A stretch of 35,164 nt of DNA, taken from positions 1 through 35,164 of the forward strand of contig JNDT01001882.1 of the NCBI GenBank assembly GCA_000697055.1, written 5' to 3'. The stretch's first letter is position 1. Each line of letters opens with the position of its first letter. A program made the position numbers and the translations under genes. Positions 10,094 through 21,951 of this stretch are shown here, one piece after another. The DNA comes from Saksenaea vasiformis B4078 (taxonomy: Eukaryota; Mucoromycota; Mucoromycetes; Mucorales; Saksenaeaceae). The notes beneath the pieces were generated by a model. The model searched no databases, was not told the origin of the DNA, and saw only the letters and a program-made list of their open reading frames with translations.

Positions 10094-10132
<39 letters not shown>
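10085..10132 (+). repeat. GA microsatellite
   Basis: A run of GA dinucleotides with three CA interruptions, followed by a poly(A) run. It lies just beyond the 3' end of the RA-PH adaptor gene on the opposite strand and is complementary in type to the CT array at 9911. Confidence 0.9.
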
Positions 10133-10174
10133 TAAAAAAAAAGCGGTGGAAAAGGGGTTGTGTATGGGAAGCTG

Positions 10175-12985
10175 TTATCGGCGACGATCCTGTGAACTGG
10201 TAAAGTTCAAAAGGGGTTTCATTTGTCTTTCTAGGAGGGCTCTTGTATGTATTTGTTCGGGTGTGCCGTCCAGCTGCAGGAGCGGTCCATTCGATGCAGC
10301 AGGCGGATTGGACCGGGACGCGTCGTGTACATGTTGATTATTATTATTATTGTTACGCTGACGGTCCTTTGAGGTCGGACTTCGTCGAAGGGATACATGT
10401 CTCCCCAATTCAGGTGTACCACTGTTCTCCGTTGATTTGGACGATGCAGAATGATGCTCACGCGTACTTTTGGACCGTGAGAGCTGTCGGCCAGACGTCG
10501 AAGTCTTACGCTCCAGCAAAGACCCTTTGGCAAAAGGCGCCTTTTCATCCAGCTGGATCAAGGTGTTTGAGCTAGTATGATGAGCCTCGTCGTCCAATGT
10601 ATGGTGATGTGGTTTGACAGGTACTGGGGGTGTATCGTCTTCGTGGGCTAGGAGCGATCCCTTGGCAAACGGTGCAGGTTCGCTGTAGTCAATCAATGGT
10701 TCTGCAGGCTCGTTGTCCCTGTTGCGCATCGTCCCACTGCGGGATAGTCCGCGCGTGTTGCTCCGCCCATGCCACTTGTCGTCCACTCGACGGCTCGACT
10801 CACTTCGATGAAGAGGGTAATTCTTGGCAACCTCCTCTCCATTACTACCATTTCCATGATGCGATGATGATGACTTTCCTAATTCACGCGTTGATTTCTG
10901 TCGACGGACAGGCATCAAAGGTGCCTGATTCTCATCGCTGCTCTGCTCACTTTTGTGATCCGTGCGACTTTTCCGCACGTCCATGGGATGACCACCGTCA
11001 GGCACAACAGGAGCTAATGGGTTCATCACACGATGAGGGTGATACTGGTACTGAATAACACTCTATACCCAACCTAAGGTCAGCTACCACCATCATCAAA
11101 TCCCCCTTCTTTCTGGTTCCTTACCTTGGCACATCGGATACTAAGCACCCAATCCTCCATCGCTTCCTGATCATCCACAGCCAACAATCGCATATAATCC
11201 TCACCACGCTCGAAGATAGAAACTCGATCTTGTGCGCGCAAAGCAAACACATAATTGGTAGGTGCAGATCGTGTAGGTTGCAAAAGTGTATAGACATCAA
11301 AATTGGCCAAGTAACATAAAAGCCCAGATCCCGTTCCCTGTAAGTGATGGCATGAATAAGTCCTCTTTTCCCATATGTCGATGATCGATGATAAACGTTT
11401 ACCTTGTGATCCTTTGCATGATGAATGGCATTATCCTTCACATAACAGAATCGCTTCTGCCATTTGCCTTTTTTGTACTCAATATTCATCCAACCATGCA
11501 TTGCCGGATAACGTTTCTGTACAAAACTCTGTGTAATGGAGAGAGAGAGAAAAGCAAAAAAAAAAAAAAAGGTAAGCTAACCTGGAAACTCCCCCGTTTT
11601 TCGTTTTTTTCTTTACCTCAGCCGTCAAAGACAAGTGATACCCATAGCGTTTCACAAGCAGAGCATTGTTGGCATCAGGTTCCCAAACCGATACAATATC
11701 TAATACAATTTCCCAGTCTCTCAGGGGCCGTTCTATAATCATTATGCAACATAGATCAGTAATGAATGAGCATGGTCCATTACTATAAAAAATTTTTAAC
11801 TTTACCGACGCCATGGCTGTTGGCAATTTCGAAAAGTGCCCAATCATCGTTTCCGTCAAGTAAGCCCTTCTTTTTTAGATATTGTACCACCATGGCTGTC
11901 GTGAGTAAATGTGTCAGTTGCACGACTTTGTAAGTCTTCGCATCATCAATATAAATTCGAATGGTTAATGGACGGGGCGATGCCTGTTAATTTTCGGAAT
12001 TAGAATTTCGAGAAAAAGAAGGACAAGAATAGATTAGACGGATATATATATATATAAAATAACGTACGTCTTGTTGATCAGATGGATGATGTTCAGCAGG
12101 AGCAGAAGAAGCGAGAGCAGTAGAAGTGGATGAAGTAGGAACAGGAGGTGAAGAGGAGTTCATAGCAGTAGTAGCAGGTGTCGTCGTCGTAGTAGTAGCA
12201 GTAGTACTGGTAGGGTTTTCGGATGACTCGAGCACTGCCAAGGCACGCTGAGCGGCCATTCGTAATTCTTCATCTTCTTGAGAAGGTAAGGGCGGCACGG
12301 GCTGTTTCGCCTCGTCTGGCACGGATTTCACGGTTTTTGTGCTGGCACTTAGACTTCGTACAAGACCAGGTTGACGTGAGGATTTCACTTTGACTGTATG
12401 GGATCGTATCATAGCTACGGGTGCTCGTGGCAACTTGCCAATACAAACATCATCGTCATCATCATCATCATCATCGTCGTCATTGTTATTGTTGTCACTG
12501 TAAGCTTTTCCATAATGTTGCTGCTTATGCTGGCGCCGTTCCTTGGAACGTTCATGGTTTTCATAAGTGACATCGGGTGAACTGCCATTGGAAGGGACCG
12601 GCCACTTCACCTGAGCGTTTTGGGGCTCAGGGGGCATATGCTTTGAATACTGCAGGGGATCCGCTTTCTTTTCGATTCGCTTTTCCACATGGGCCATCGA
12701 TTGCTTACTACGTTGTCCATCATGATGGTAACGTTGATGCTGATCAAGAGTTGATTGTCCTTGGAATGTATCGCCATCTATCGCCTAGTAGAACAAAAAG
12801 GTAGACCAAAAAAGAAGGATTTTTGGGTAAGTGCCATAGATTAAAAATCAGCATCGACATTTTGGGATATCCAAATTTTGCTATGGAGATGTCATTCTTT
12901 TGATTGTTTTCGATGAGCTTACCAGTGAGAAATCATGCATCTGCTTCTCGAGATCGCGCAAAACATGATCCAAATTATTCGGCAT
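10175..12985 (-). CDS. RA-PH tandem-domain adaptor (MRL/RIAM-like, 762 aa)
   Basis: Seven exons: 12985-12923, 12784-12068, 11983-11806, 11732-11617, 11528-11403, 11337-11125 and 11050-10175; all junctions keep frame. Residues 22-260 are disordered with an Asp run and Ser/Thr-rich parts. Residues 261-358 form a Ras-association domain (starting SPRPLTIRIYIDD). Residues 359-471 form a PH domain (MHGWMNIE, KRFCYVKD, YVFALR, W near its end), with the RA directly followed by the PH as in Mig10/RIAM/lamellipodin and Grb7-type adaptors. The 291-residue tail is disordered and basic, carries two copies of APFAKGSLL and a TPPVPVKP motif that could bind SH3 domains. Inferred role: coupling a Ras/Rap-type GTPase and membrane lipid to actin or polarity proteins at the cortex. 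Exact orthology is not certain. Confidence 0.82.
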
Positions 12986-13852
12986 GAAATTAAAAAGGAA
13001 AAAAGGGAAGAATTGAAGTATCCAAAATGAAAGCTTCCAAGTTCTCTCTCTCTCGCCCAATTTTTATTGTGTGACATCACTTTCTGTGCTGTAACCTTTT
13101 TTTTTTTTTTGGAGAGCTTCCCAACCTTCTCCCTTCCAACTTTCCCTACAATGGGGCTCCATTCGTTCCACAGTTCGCAATGAACTCATGGCATTTGTTA
13201 TGTTTCAATGAGTTGCTACTTGTGACTGAATGTGTGTTTCCATCTCCCCTACGTTCCATCCTCGTGTCTTATCCCATGAGTAACTCCTTCAGCACGATCG
13301 CGTTATTTATCCTCCTGCAAATAAAATATATATCATTTTTTCTTTATGCACCGTTTTTCCTTTTGTTCGTTAAAGGACCTTGCTGGGCTTGTAAAAGAGG
13401 AGAAGAGGATTTCCTAGCAACAGTTGCAAAATGGTTTTAACACATGTTTTCCCCCCGAAACGTAAAATGCTTGCAGACAAAAAGAAATTCAAGATTATCT
13501 TTGACCGTTTTAGGCAAGATGATGAGAGATGCATTACGAAAGGAAAAGAAATCGAACTGAAACCAAGCGAAAATCCTCCTTAACTGACAGACCGTCATCA
13601 CTTAGGAACCACGTTGCCACTCATTTCAAACCGCATACCATTTGCTGAAGTGGCAAAGCGCATTAGCAGCAAACGAAATTATAGATTGAAGATCCATAGA
13701 TCGTGATAATTTAGTATCTAGCCAATTTTGGCCACTAGACGTTTTTTTTATTTTCATTGATTACATAGCATTCGGAGAAAGGGCCTTCCGAGGAAAAAAA
13801 GAGAGAAAATAGCGACTTGGGGTTTGTTAAATGAGATTCCTCCAAGCTCCGA
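12986..13852. other. intergenic region between RA-PH adaptor and TFIIS
   Basis: The left part is the upstream region of the RA-PH gene (5' end at 12985) and includes pyrimidine-rich and T-rich stretches; the right part is the TFIIS 3' region. An open frame at 13180-13440 on the plus strand lacks any recognisable feature and is treated as chance. No other gene seen. Confidence 0.5.
13747..13752 (-). terminator. polyadenylation signal of TFIIS
   Basis: AATAAA on the minus strand, about 100 nt downstream of the TFIIS stop codon at 13853, in an A/T-rich context. It supports the tiny last coding exon by leaving a normal 3' UTR length. Confidence 0.5.
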
Positions 13853-15253
13853 TCAACAAAACTAAAAGAAAATAACAGCAAGTGACACAGGAATGAGTAA
13901 CCTACGTAACGGGTATGTTGCTTGGGTTTCTTTACCTTCCAGTGGTTTCCACATGTAACACAGGTAACAAAAGTCGTCATCGGTTCATCGGCACTGCGCG
14001 TTTGCATCTGGAAATACGTGCACTTTCTCTTCTTGCATTTACCACACATAAACATATCTGTTTCCGCTTGAGCCGAACCAGCGCCTCTTGCTTTGAACAA
14101 TGCCTCCTCAGCTAATTTACGATCGCGTGCTTTGGCGTCCTCTGAAGCCATTTCCTATACAAACAAGAACGTAAATCCCAGCCCTTCTTTCTTTTCCTTT
14201 TTTTTTCTTTGTCTATGCCTTACCTCTACACTCATTGTGCATAGTTTTTGTACGGGCAATTCACCACTAACAACACTTTCTCTAAGAGCCGGATTACTTT
14301 TACTCTTTAAATTGAGCGCCAAGGATCGCACCTTGCTTTTGTATCCATCATTAATTGTTTGAAATTCTGCAAAAACTGCACTTTCAATGGCGAGAGCACG
14401 CTTTAACAAGAGATCGGAATCTAACCAGCCAAAAAAAAAAATGAATGCTCCATAAAACATGAAACCAAACTCTAACTTACCAGCATAACTGCCAAGAGCA
14501 ACAGCAGCATACATCAGCTCAATTGTTTTATCGCGAGGTGTGCTGCCTGTTGTTTTAAATGTGACTTCGTCTGTTTTTACAGTCCTTGGAGGTCCTGTTT
14601 CTGTGGGTGTTTTGGGCGATGAAGGCGTCGATGCTTGCGATGACGCGCTACCAGAAGCTATCCAGGAAGAAGAAGAAGAAGAATGAATTGGTTTCCTTTT
14701 TTCCGTTATAGACAAAAAAAAAATTCACTTACGTAGACTTGGACTGGGACTTGGTCTTGCGCGTGGTACCATCTCACCTGCCACATCCAACTTCCACTTC
14801 TTTACGATATCCTTTGCTTTTTGTGATACTTCTGCATTCTGATGTGAACGCATTTTTGACATGGTCTTTCCAATATCCGTTTTCTAAAAGAGTGGATATT
14901 TTTTTTTACATCCCCACGTGAGAACACACGACATCATACACATTCGTTTCTTTTCTTTTTCTAACCTTTAACAGATCCTGGGTAGCTTTCACTTTACCCA
15001 GTTGACTCATGATATCCATGATATCCTATCATGATGGGAAAAAAAAGAGGAAGGAAAAAAGGAAAACAGTGAGTTAAACGGATCCATGGCAAATCGGGAC
15101 ATTGGTTTCATGAATTGGGGTTCTAGGGATCTTTTCCCCAGCAATGAACCATGGTGAAATGAGATGGACTCAGTAGCGTACCTGCGTCTTTTCACCGTCA
15201 GCGGCTTTGAGCAAGGCACGCTTCGCTTTCAAGATCGCTTGTTCCGAGTCCAT
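13853..15253 (-). CDS. transcription elongation factor TFIIS (294 aa)
   Basis: Seven exons: 15253-15182, 15025-14966, 14883-14733, 14657-14481, 14420-14224, 14154-13936 and 13861-13853. The product has the three TFIIS parts in order: N-terminal LW/TFIIN-type domain (about 1-85), central RNA-polymerase-II-binding domain after a Ser/Pro linker (PRDKTIELMY to QKLCTMSVEEMAS), and C-terminal zinc ribbon with Cys256, 259, 284 and 287 and the catalytic acidic pair in RSADEP (Asp275-Glu276). TFIIS stimulates transcript cleavage by backtracked RNA polymerase II in the nucleus. The length matches the family (about 300). The last coding exon is only 9 nt and supplies the end of the conserved C-terminus (WKFC, stop), so the unspliced read-through frame is wrong. 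Equivalent to yeast DST1 and animal TCEA. Confidence 0.95.
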
Positions 15254-15391
15254 TCAGTTAAAATGAAAGAGAATGACCAGAGTTGGAATCAGGTCAAAAA
15301 CTTTTTTTGCAACATTGAAAATCCGATGGAAAAAAGACTTTATTGCCGGCATAAGAAATGTACCCAGTTTTTCTTCTTTTTCTCTCAACTT

Positions 15392-17541
15392 TCAGATGTT
15401 CATGATTTTAGATCTGTTTCAAAAAGTCATCAATTAAAAAAGATCTCTAGTTATTGTTTAATTAGATATATTACTTACCGATAGTCTTCAATGTTTTCTC
15501 GTGTCAAAATGACTAATCGAAAAAATAGAATTAGACCTGTATTTAAGGAGTTTATCAAAACTTACCAAGGTCACTTCGCATTAGCGGCTTTTTTGTTAAC
15601 GGGCATATATTCTCTTTATCATCACCAAGATATTGAATCCAACTATCATAACTAAGAACAAAATAACCTCAGAATCATTTTCTCGCTGGTCTTTCCAGCA
15701 AACCTTACCCCATAACGTGGCCATACTTCGAAATCGTAGGCTTTTGCACTGATTTTTTGGTGATTGGATCAATAAGTCCAGGTAACAACTCATCATCTTC
15801 ATCAATTTTCCTGCTCCTACGAGTGCTGGTTCTCCGTAGCTTCATTGTAAATGTTCCCGAGCTATCGGCGTCATCGTCGTCATCATCGTCATCGTCATTT
15901 TCATAATCTTTCCGTCGCCTGCTATTTCCACGCTGCTTTGTCGACTCGACTACATGTTGACGGCTTCCATGCTTACTATGTTTTCTAAATGTCTTTTCCA
16001 CTTGTCCATCTGCCGTCTTTTTGTCGAATAGATAATGTGCTTTCCCTTTTTCATCGAGCACATAGTTTGGATCTTGTACTTGACCCGTCTCGATCAATAA
16101 CCGGTAAAAATTGGAACACTGATTGCTATCAGCTTCATTCTTTTTAATCTTTAGTATTTTACCTGATAGCCCACCCGTCCAGGGATGGCCATGGAGAAAA
16201 GTCCCCACTGGGTATTGGCGCCCATTTCTTTCAGTCGTGTAAAGAACAGCTCTTTTTCCTTCTCTGACCAGGGCCCCTTGCGCTGTTCTTCTCCAGGCGC
16301 ATTAAATCGGTAATAGTAACTGTTTGGGTTCTGATCGATCATTTGATAAGCTCTGATTCTTGCTTGCGACCATCCTTCGAATGCTTGTTCTGGATTTCTC
16401 GTCTTGTCGACTTGTTTCAAAGCGTCATCTAGCGCCAGCCGACCAACGGAATGAGAATGTCTTGTTTTGGACTCAGTCAGCATGCAGCAAAGCGTTTTTC
16501 TTACCTTTTCTTTGGTTCACTGTCTACTCGTTTGGTGTATTTCCGACGCATAGGAGGACAAGCAGTCGCTTGCGGTTGCTGTGCAGGTTGTGTGGATATT
16601 GGCAATGGCTGTTGCGACGGTTGCTGGGATGGTTGCTGGGATGGTTGCTGTGGTGGCGAGGGTTGCGATTGCTGTTGCGGTTGCTGTTGCGGTTGCGGCT
16701 GTGGTCGTGGCGACAACGCTGGTAACAAACGCTGTGCACAGTCATTTGCTGCAGAAAGGCATGAGATGAGTACAAGTAAAAGAAAGTGGTGGTCACCTAC
16801 ATCTAATTTTCTCTCCGTTCACGGGTTGCTTTGGTGCAATAGGTAATAGTTTTGGTTTTGGGTATTTTGCGGCTACGATTTTGCGAATATGTACCAGGTA
16901 ATCTGTCTGTGTGATGAGACGCAGAATGACTTCGTCCTGCACAAAAAACGGAAACAGGGTCACTTTAGCAGAATCATAGTGTTCACGTGTACCTCGTTAT
17001 ATTGACAGTCTATCAACAATTCGTAAATTTCTTCTTCGGAGAGGTACCCGAACATAGCCCGGATCTTGTTGGCTGATAGCATAGCACCATTTTCCAATTC
17101 AGATTTTATGCCAGGTGGACTAAAGCACGATAGTCAACCAAAAAAAAAAGGGAACATACGACTTTCACCCGCTTACCTTATGGGTGTTTCCAGGGGTTTT
17201 GCCTAACAGCCTGTCAAAATCGAGACATAGGAACGCGTACTAAAACACACCTGTATTGGCTGAGGAACCGGACTGTACAACCAAGCAGGGTAATGGTCCG
17301 TAAAAAAGTCATAGTTTTGCTGTTCATTGTCTAGAATAGAATGGTTGGGTTCGTCATGGCGCGTTCAATGATGAAAGGGCGGCATAGTTGTTCGGAGTAG
17401 CGGAGACACACACGATAACGCAGGTCATGGCAACCTTGAGCTTTCGTGTACTTTTTTTTTGAATTTGACATTCTATTTACCTTGGACTAAATTGGCAGAC
17501 CTTTTTCCTTCCGCCGTAAGCTGCTGCTTGGTGCGCACCAT
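15392..17541 (-). CDS. Myb/SANT protein with C-terminal U-box-like domain (507 aa)
   Basis: Eleven exons: 17541-17481, 17330-17251, 17202-17177, 17119-16993, 16936-16801, 16748-16505, 16460-16163, 16118-15709, 15651-15566, 15512-15479 and 15413-15392, all phase-consistent; introns are 44-150 nt. The N-terminus is helical, followed by a Pro/Gln-rich region (about 145-210). A SANT/Myb-like segment follows (GPWSEKEKELFFTRLKEMG to GRVGYQCSNFYRLL, about 280-335), then an Asp run near 399-407 flanked by basic clusters. The C-terminus (from DPIT at 441) reads like a U-box: DPIT, ISKYGHVMGYDSW, CPLTKKPL, then an acidic/basic helix. A U-box would give ubiquitin-ligase activity; SANT suggests chromatin or DNA contact. 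The fusion's function is not known to me. The 26-nt third exon and 22-nt last exon are supported by phase alone. Confidence 0.75.
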
Positions 17542-17906
17542 GGCAACAAATAAAAAATAACTAACGAAAAAAAAAAAGGCGTGCACCCGCTGAGATGAGT
17601 GCCCCCGCGGAACAGTCACAGGTAACAGCAGCATGAAGTTTGTTTACGGAAGAGGTCGACTCATATAAGTTTTCTTTTTATTTCATTGTCATTATCTCTT
17701 TGTTCATGGTTCATGATTATAATAAGGTATCCACTTTTTCTTTTCTCTTTTCACTTTTTTCTTTTTTTTAAGAAAAAAAAAACGCACTAAACACACAAGA
17801 TAAAAAGCTATTTACAGTATATGAAAAAAAAAGGAGCGTAAAAAAAAAAAAGGATGAGGGAGTGGGGTTTGTGTTGTCTTTTTTTGTTTGATTGTTAGGT
17901 TTTTTT
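17542..17906. other. intergenic region, 3' UTR and promoter only
   Basis: It separates two minus-strand genes. The right half is the A/T-homopolymer-rich 3' region of the two-domain protein at 17907-20175; the left half is the promoter of the SANT/U-box gene. Nothing else seen. Confidence 0.5.
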
Positions 17907-20175
17907 TTAGAAGAGAGGGTCTAGAAGATGCCCAGCAGCGAACCCGTCACGAAGGTCTTCTTCCAATTTCACCAAGTCCTGCTGCACAGCGCTGGATGGA
18001 AGGGATGGTGAAGCCAGAGGATCATAGTATTTGGTTTCCATTACATCGTCAGTGTTTTCAAGTAGCATAAAGGAATCATTGACGGGTGGAAGCATAAATG
18101 AGTCATAGAGGTCGGTGTCAGCTCCTAAGCCAAAGAAGTCCGAGGTCGCGGGGGGACTGGGTGTACATGCAGAGGAAGAGGAACAGCTCACGGTGGTGCT
18201 GGATTCGTCACAAGGCAGTAGCGGATGATGGAAGGGCTCACTACCAAATAGGTCGCATACAGGATACATCGCCTCTTCTTCCTCTTTGGTGAAAGCTGGA
18301 TCATTGATCGTGGTTGTAGATGCTTCATCGGCCAGCGAGAAACAGTCTCCAAAGTCAAGCGAAGCCGTCGTCCCACTGATACATGATAACGCTGGCGATC
18401 CCACGAGATTGTTATGATTAGTCGTCGTCGCCGTCGTACTGCTATTATCCTCCTTTGCAAACAACGCGTTCTGCGCTGACAAAGCTGAGGCAGTCAACGG
18501 CGTTGGCATTGTCGGTAAAGATAACAGTTGATTCAAGGTAGGTTGAACCATCCGTGAAGACGCACTGTTCGAGGATAGGGTGGTAGTGGCGGGGGGGGGG
18601 ATGTTGGCGTTGGTGGAGGAAGAGGAGGAAGAAGAAGAGGATGAAGAAGAAGAAGAATGGGGTGGTGCGATCGGTGACGTACGCGTTGAGTGTTTGCGAG
18701 GTTGAAGTGAGGGCATAAACTTTGCACGGTAAACATCAAGTGCCCGTTGCAACAAGTTTTTCTTGCCAGCCAGCAGTCTGGGGTTAAGCCACGCCTAAGT
18801 TGCCAAGAATCAGGTCAGTTTTTTGCGCGCTCCATTCGACTTGATAGCTCGTGCGACCGACTTACCAATTTCCAACCAAGCTCGTTACACATCGTTTCTT
18901 CCAACCATCTTGTGCGACCTCCCGCATACTGATCAGGGTTCGCTGCCACTGCTCTTGGAAACGCACAGTTGGCTTTGCGGAATTCCTGATTAATCTCGTC
19001 CAAATGTACATTTTCCACATTAATTTTGATACGGAAGCGTGTGTTGGTTGTCGCATCGTCAATGGCAATGGTCTTGGGATGATGTGTTGGCTTGACGGTG
19101 GCGGCCGCCAATGTGGATGGCGTTGATTCGCTCAAGGTTGGGTAGGCTGCCAGTGAAGATGACAACGAGGCAGACAGATCAGAAAGCGTTTCTTCTTCGG
19201 GATGCCCTTCTCGGTTCTTTCTCTTTCGTAACGTGCCATTCAACAACTTCTCCTGGCGAGCCACCCGTCTGGAACGCATGCTCGGATAACGGTTGCGATA
19301 GGAATCCACCGCACGCTGAATCAATCCTCGCTTACCGGATATGTCAGCCGCGTTCAACCAGGCAAGTTTCCACCCCAACTCATTACACTCTGTTTCATAC
19401 GCCCATCGATTTCCTTTGTAATCCTCCTTGGGTAGATTGGCACGAGGATATACCTGTGGTTATCAGGAAGGAAAAAAAAAAAAGGTAAGTAAGCTATCTC
19501 GATTTCTGACACCAAGTTTCACATTTGCCCGAACCCAGTTCTCGATTGCGGGGTACCCCGTCTTAAAGCTTTATCCGCGCTGTCTCATGAGAGGCTAGCG
19601 GAGAGAAACTTTTCGTAAGTCGGAACCGGACCCCAGTGCCAAAAAAAAAATCCCAATCACGAGTCACTCTTACTTACACAGTTATCAGTCTTAAACTTCT
19701 CATCAATTGCATCCAGAGAGACGGTAGAGATATCGGTGCGAATAGAATAGCGCTTGAGCGTACGGTTGTGTGAATAGACAAAAGAGACCCATTCAACACC
19801 ATCCCGTACTTCGGCTACCGGTTCATTGGATGTCGCGTTCACGGATGGTTTCAGCGCGTTGGCGGGCGGTGCTGCTGTTGCTGCTGGTGGTGGTTGCAAG
19901 GCAGCGGTTGTCATGGCAGCTGCGAGGGCGTTGGCAATAGCAGTGGCGGCTGCCATGGTGGGGTCTTGAGAAAGTTGTTGATTTTCTTGTTGTTTGTCAA
20001 GTTTTCTTCTCTTGACCCGGTTGATGGTTGTTTCGATCATAAGGATTTGGTCAGATGTCAAACGATCGAGTAAATCCTCGGCCTTGGCCGGTGCGTTGAT
20101 AATATCTTGCAGTAGCAACGAGGTGAGAGAAGGATCAAGCGGATGATTGTTCGTAGAAGGAGTAGTAGAAGTCAT
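17907..20175 (-). CDS. protein with duplicated fungal domain of unknown function (657 aa, probably DUF8032)
   Basis: Three exons: 20175-19678, 19453-18866 and 18794-17907, all phase 0. The N-terminus is a helical segment with Ala/Pro-rich parts. Two homologous domains follow. The first (about 128-240) contains WVSFVYSHNRTLKRYSIR, TDNC, PRANLP and CNELGWKLAWLN then GKRGLIQRAVDSYR. The second (about 295-400) contains RFRIKINVENV, KANC, PRAVAANP and CNELGWKLAWLN then GKKNLLQRALDVYR. The C-terminal 260 residues are Ser/Thr/acidic and disordered, with runs of Ser, like an activation region. I believe the domain is the one catalogued as DUF8032 in fungi, from memory. A regulatory role is inference. 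The two domains are interrupted by introns at different places, so the internal duplication is older than at least one of those introns. Confidence 0.8.
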
Positions 20176-21017
20176 TATTGTCTTTTTTTTTAATCAAGCA
20201 AACAGGTGAAAGAAGATCCTTTTTTGGGAAATGAGATAAAAAAAAAAGAGGATCAGATGGGATAAACAATTGTATCGTAACAGGACAGAGGTGGAGGGAT
20301 CATGCAAATGTAGGAAGGCTGGTGAATTACTGAATGCTTCGAAAATTGGGAAACAATGGAGAAAGGACGCGAAGATATATATAAAAAAAAAAAACCGGGG
20401 ATGAGCCACCAGGAAGAAAATCTTGTTGGATTAAGACATTCGGGGTTTCAATCGTCGTGGCCAGAATTGAGAAGGAGATGTTGTAATGACGGGATTGTGT
20501 CACCTTTGAAAGACAAGACACCAAAAACATCCCGAGGATTTCATCACAGTGACAACATTCTATTATCATCCAAAGATTCAGTACGTACACAAAACGAGCT
20601 TTTCTTTGACTCCAAAGACGTTCGTTTATTCTTTTGATCACAAGAAGAACAAAAGAAAACAAGGATTCCGTGAATGGCCGAAGGGTTCAGAGTCCGCCCA
20701 GGTACGGAGACGTAAACAGGCGGACAAACCGCTGTGCACTTAAAGATCATCCCGGGAAAACGTATTCGTCATGACTGGAAAATCGGACTCCCCCTCTTCC
20801 CTTTTCTTTTTCATTGCTTAGTCGCACCCCGCTGATTGGCTGCCATGTTTTAGGTGTCTCCATGGATCACCGTCGAACCACTTTTGTGTAAGAAAAGATA
20901 GCAACGAAGAAGAAACCTGTGCCACGTGCATCGATCACTGCTCAGCGGTTGTTTGGGCATGTGAAATCACAAACCACCAAAAATGGTGGCAGTCCTATGG
21001 TCTATCTGACACGTATC

Positions 21018-21059
<42 letters not shown>

Positions 21060-21951
21060 CGGACTGTCGGAAAATCCCTTATTAATGATAAAACAGCCAA
21101 GGGCGTGTGAAAATTAGTAGAGAGAAGATAATCTGACTGTTCCATTTTCAGCCTTTTTTTTTACATCCACTTCTTTTCTTTTGCTTACTGATAAGAAGAA
21201 GACATGTCTGAGTAAGGTTTTGGGGCTTGTGCTCGTTTGTGCGCGGTGTCAACCCCGCCCTTAACACTTCTACGGACCAAAGCGATATGGCCTGGGCAAT
21301 AGAGTCGACGGTACGATGATCTCTTCCCAAAAAAGGCCATGTGCTACGAGCAATTCCATGTGGAAAGAAGGCACGTTCAGGCCGGTGTTTGAACTTTCTG
21401 TCCCTGAGACTTGATTGTCCTACAATTCAATTTTTATCATACGATTCACCTTCCCAAAGCTACCCCACTTTTTCCCGATGCAATAATCTCGATCTTTTGT
21501 TCTACTCTGTTTAGTGATATCGTTTTTTTTTGGCCTCTCTCTCTCTCTATCCTGATAATCGGGGCTTGAACAATGCACGAACCCACTTGCATTACATAAA
21601 ACAACGTCATCTTGTTCTGAAACGCACATCAGCATAGCTAATCTCGGAGAAAAATTCAAGGAAAAACGCAGTCCATGTTGCATTCGTCTCTGACAACGAT
21701 AGAACATGCATCTCTTCTCTCTGAATTAGGAATGAAATTAAAAGTTTACCCTCATTAGGGTATTTTTTTTAATCCGGGCCGACGTTGCACACAATGGGGA
21801 GGACAATGGTCTGGTCTGTGGGTGCCCATTTCTCCCTTTTAACTTCCCCATTTCATAATTATAAAAAAATTCAAAAGTGGTTTCTTTCTTTCCCCTCTTC
21901 ATTTCAGACCATGGACAACAAATAGAAGACGAAAAAACACAACGTTTGACT
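20176..21951. other. 1.8-kb region without a supported gene
   Basis: The left part is the promoter of the minus-strand gene starting at 20175. An ATTGG in a good NF-Y context (TGATTGGCTG) sits at 20835-20839. A 35-nt poly(T) run lies at 21022-21056. Small frames on both strands (for example from 20401) show no family features. No RNA gene or mobile element recognised. Confidence 0.5.
21022..21056 (+). repeat. poly(T) tract of 35 nt
   Basis: An uninterrupted run of 35 T. It could be a slippage-prone homopolymer or the poly(A) end of an old minus-strand retro-inserted sequence, but no body of such an element or flanking target duplication is visible. Confidence 0.85.

Larger units (their letters stand above)
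9031..10174. other. intergenic region with microsatellites
   Basis: This is the tail-to-tail interval between NF-YA and the RA-PH gene. It contains T-rich stretches, an AATAAA at 9477-9482 that could serve NF-YA, and the dinucleotide arrays listed separately. A short frame at 9356-9401 followed by a GT looks like a small exon, but no acceptable partner exon was found. No RNA gene could be supported. Confidence 0.5.

Noticed and set aside
13180..13440. 86-codon hydrophobic plus-strand frame between the RA-PH and TFIIS genes
   Set aside because: Composition reflects T/C-rich intergenic DNA; no start context, partner exons or recognised family.
16524..16796. Second open frame across the Pro/Gln-rich exon of the SANT gene (His/Asn/Arg-rich)
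   Set aside because: It does not join the neighbouring exons in phase; the Pro/Gln frame does at both ends.
20356..20637. Plus-strand open frame upstream of the two-domain gene
   Set aside because: No family features, low-complexity start, overlaps the promoter of the minus-strand gene; taken as chance.
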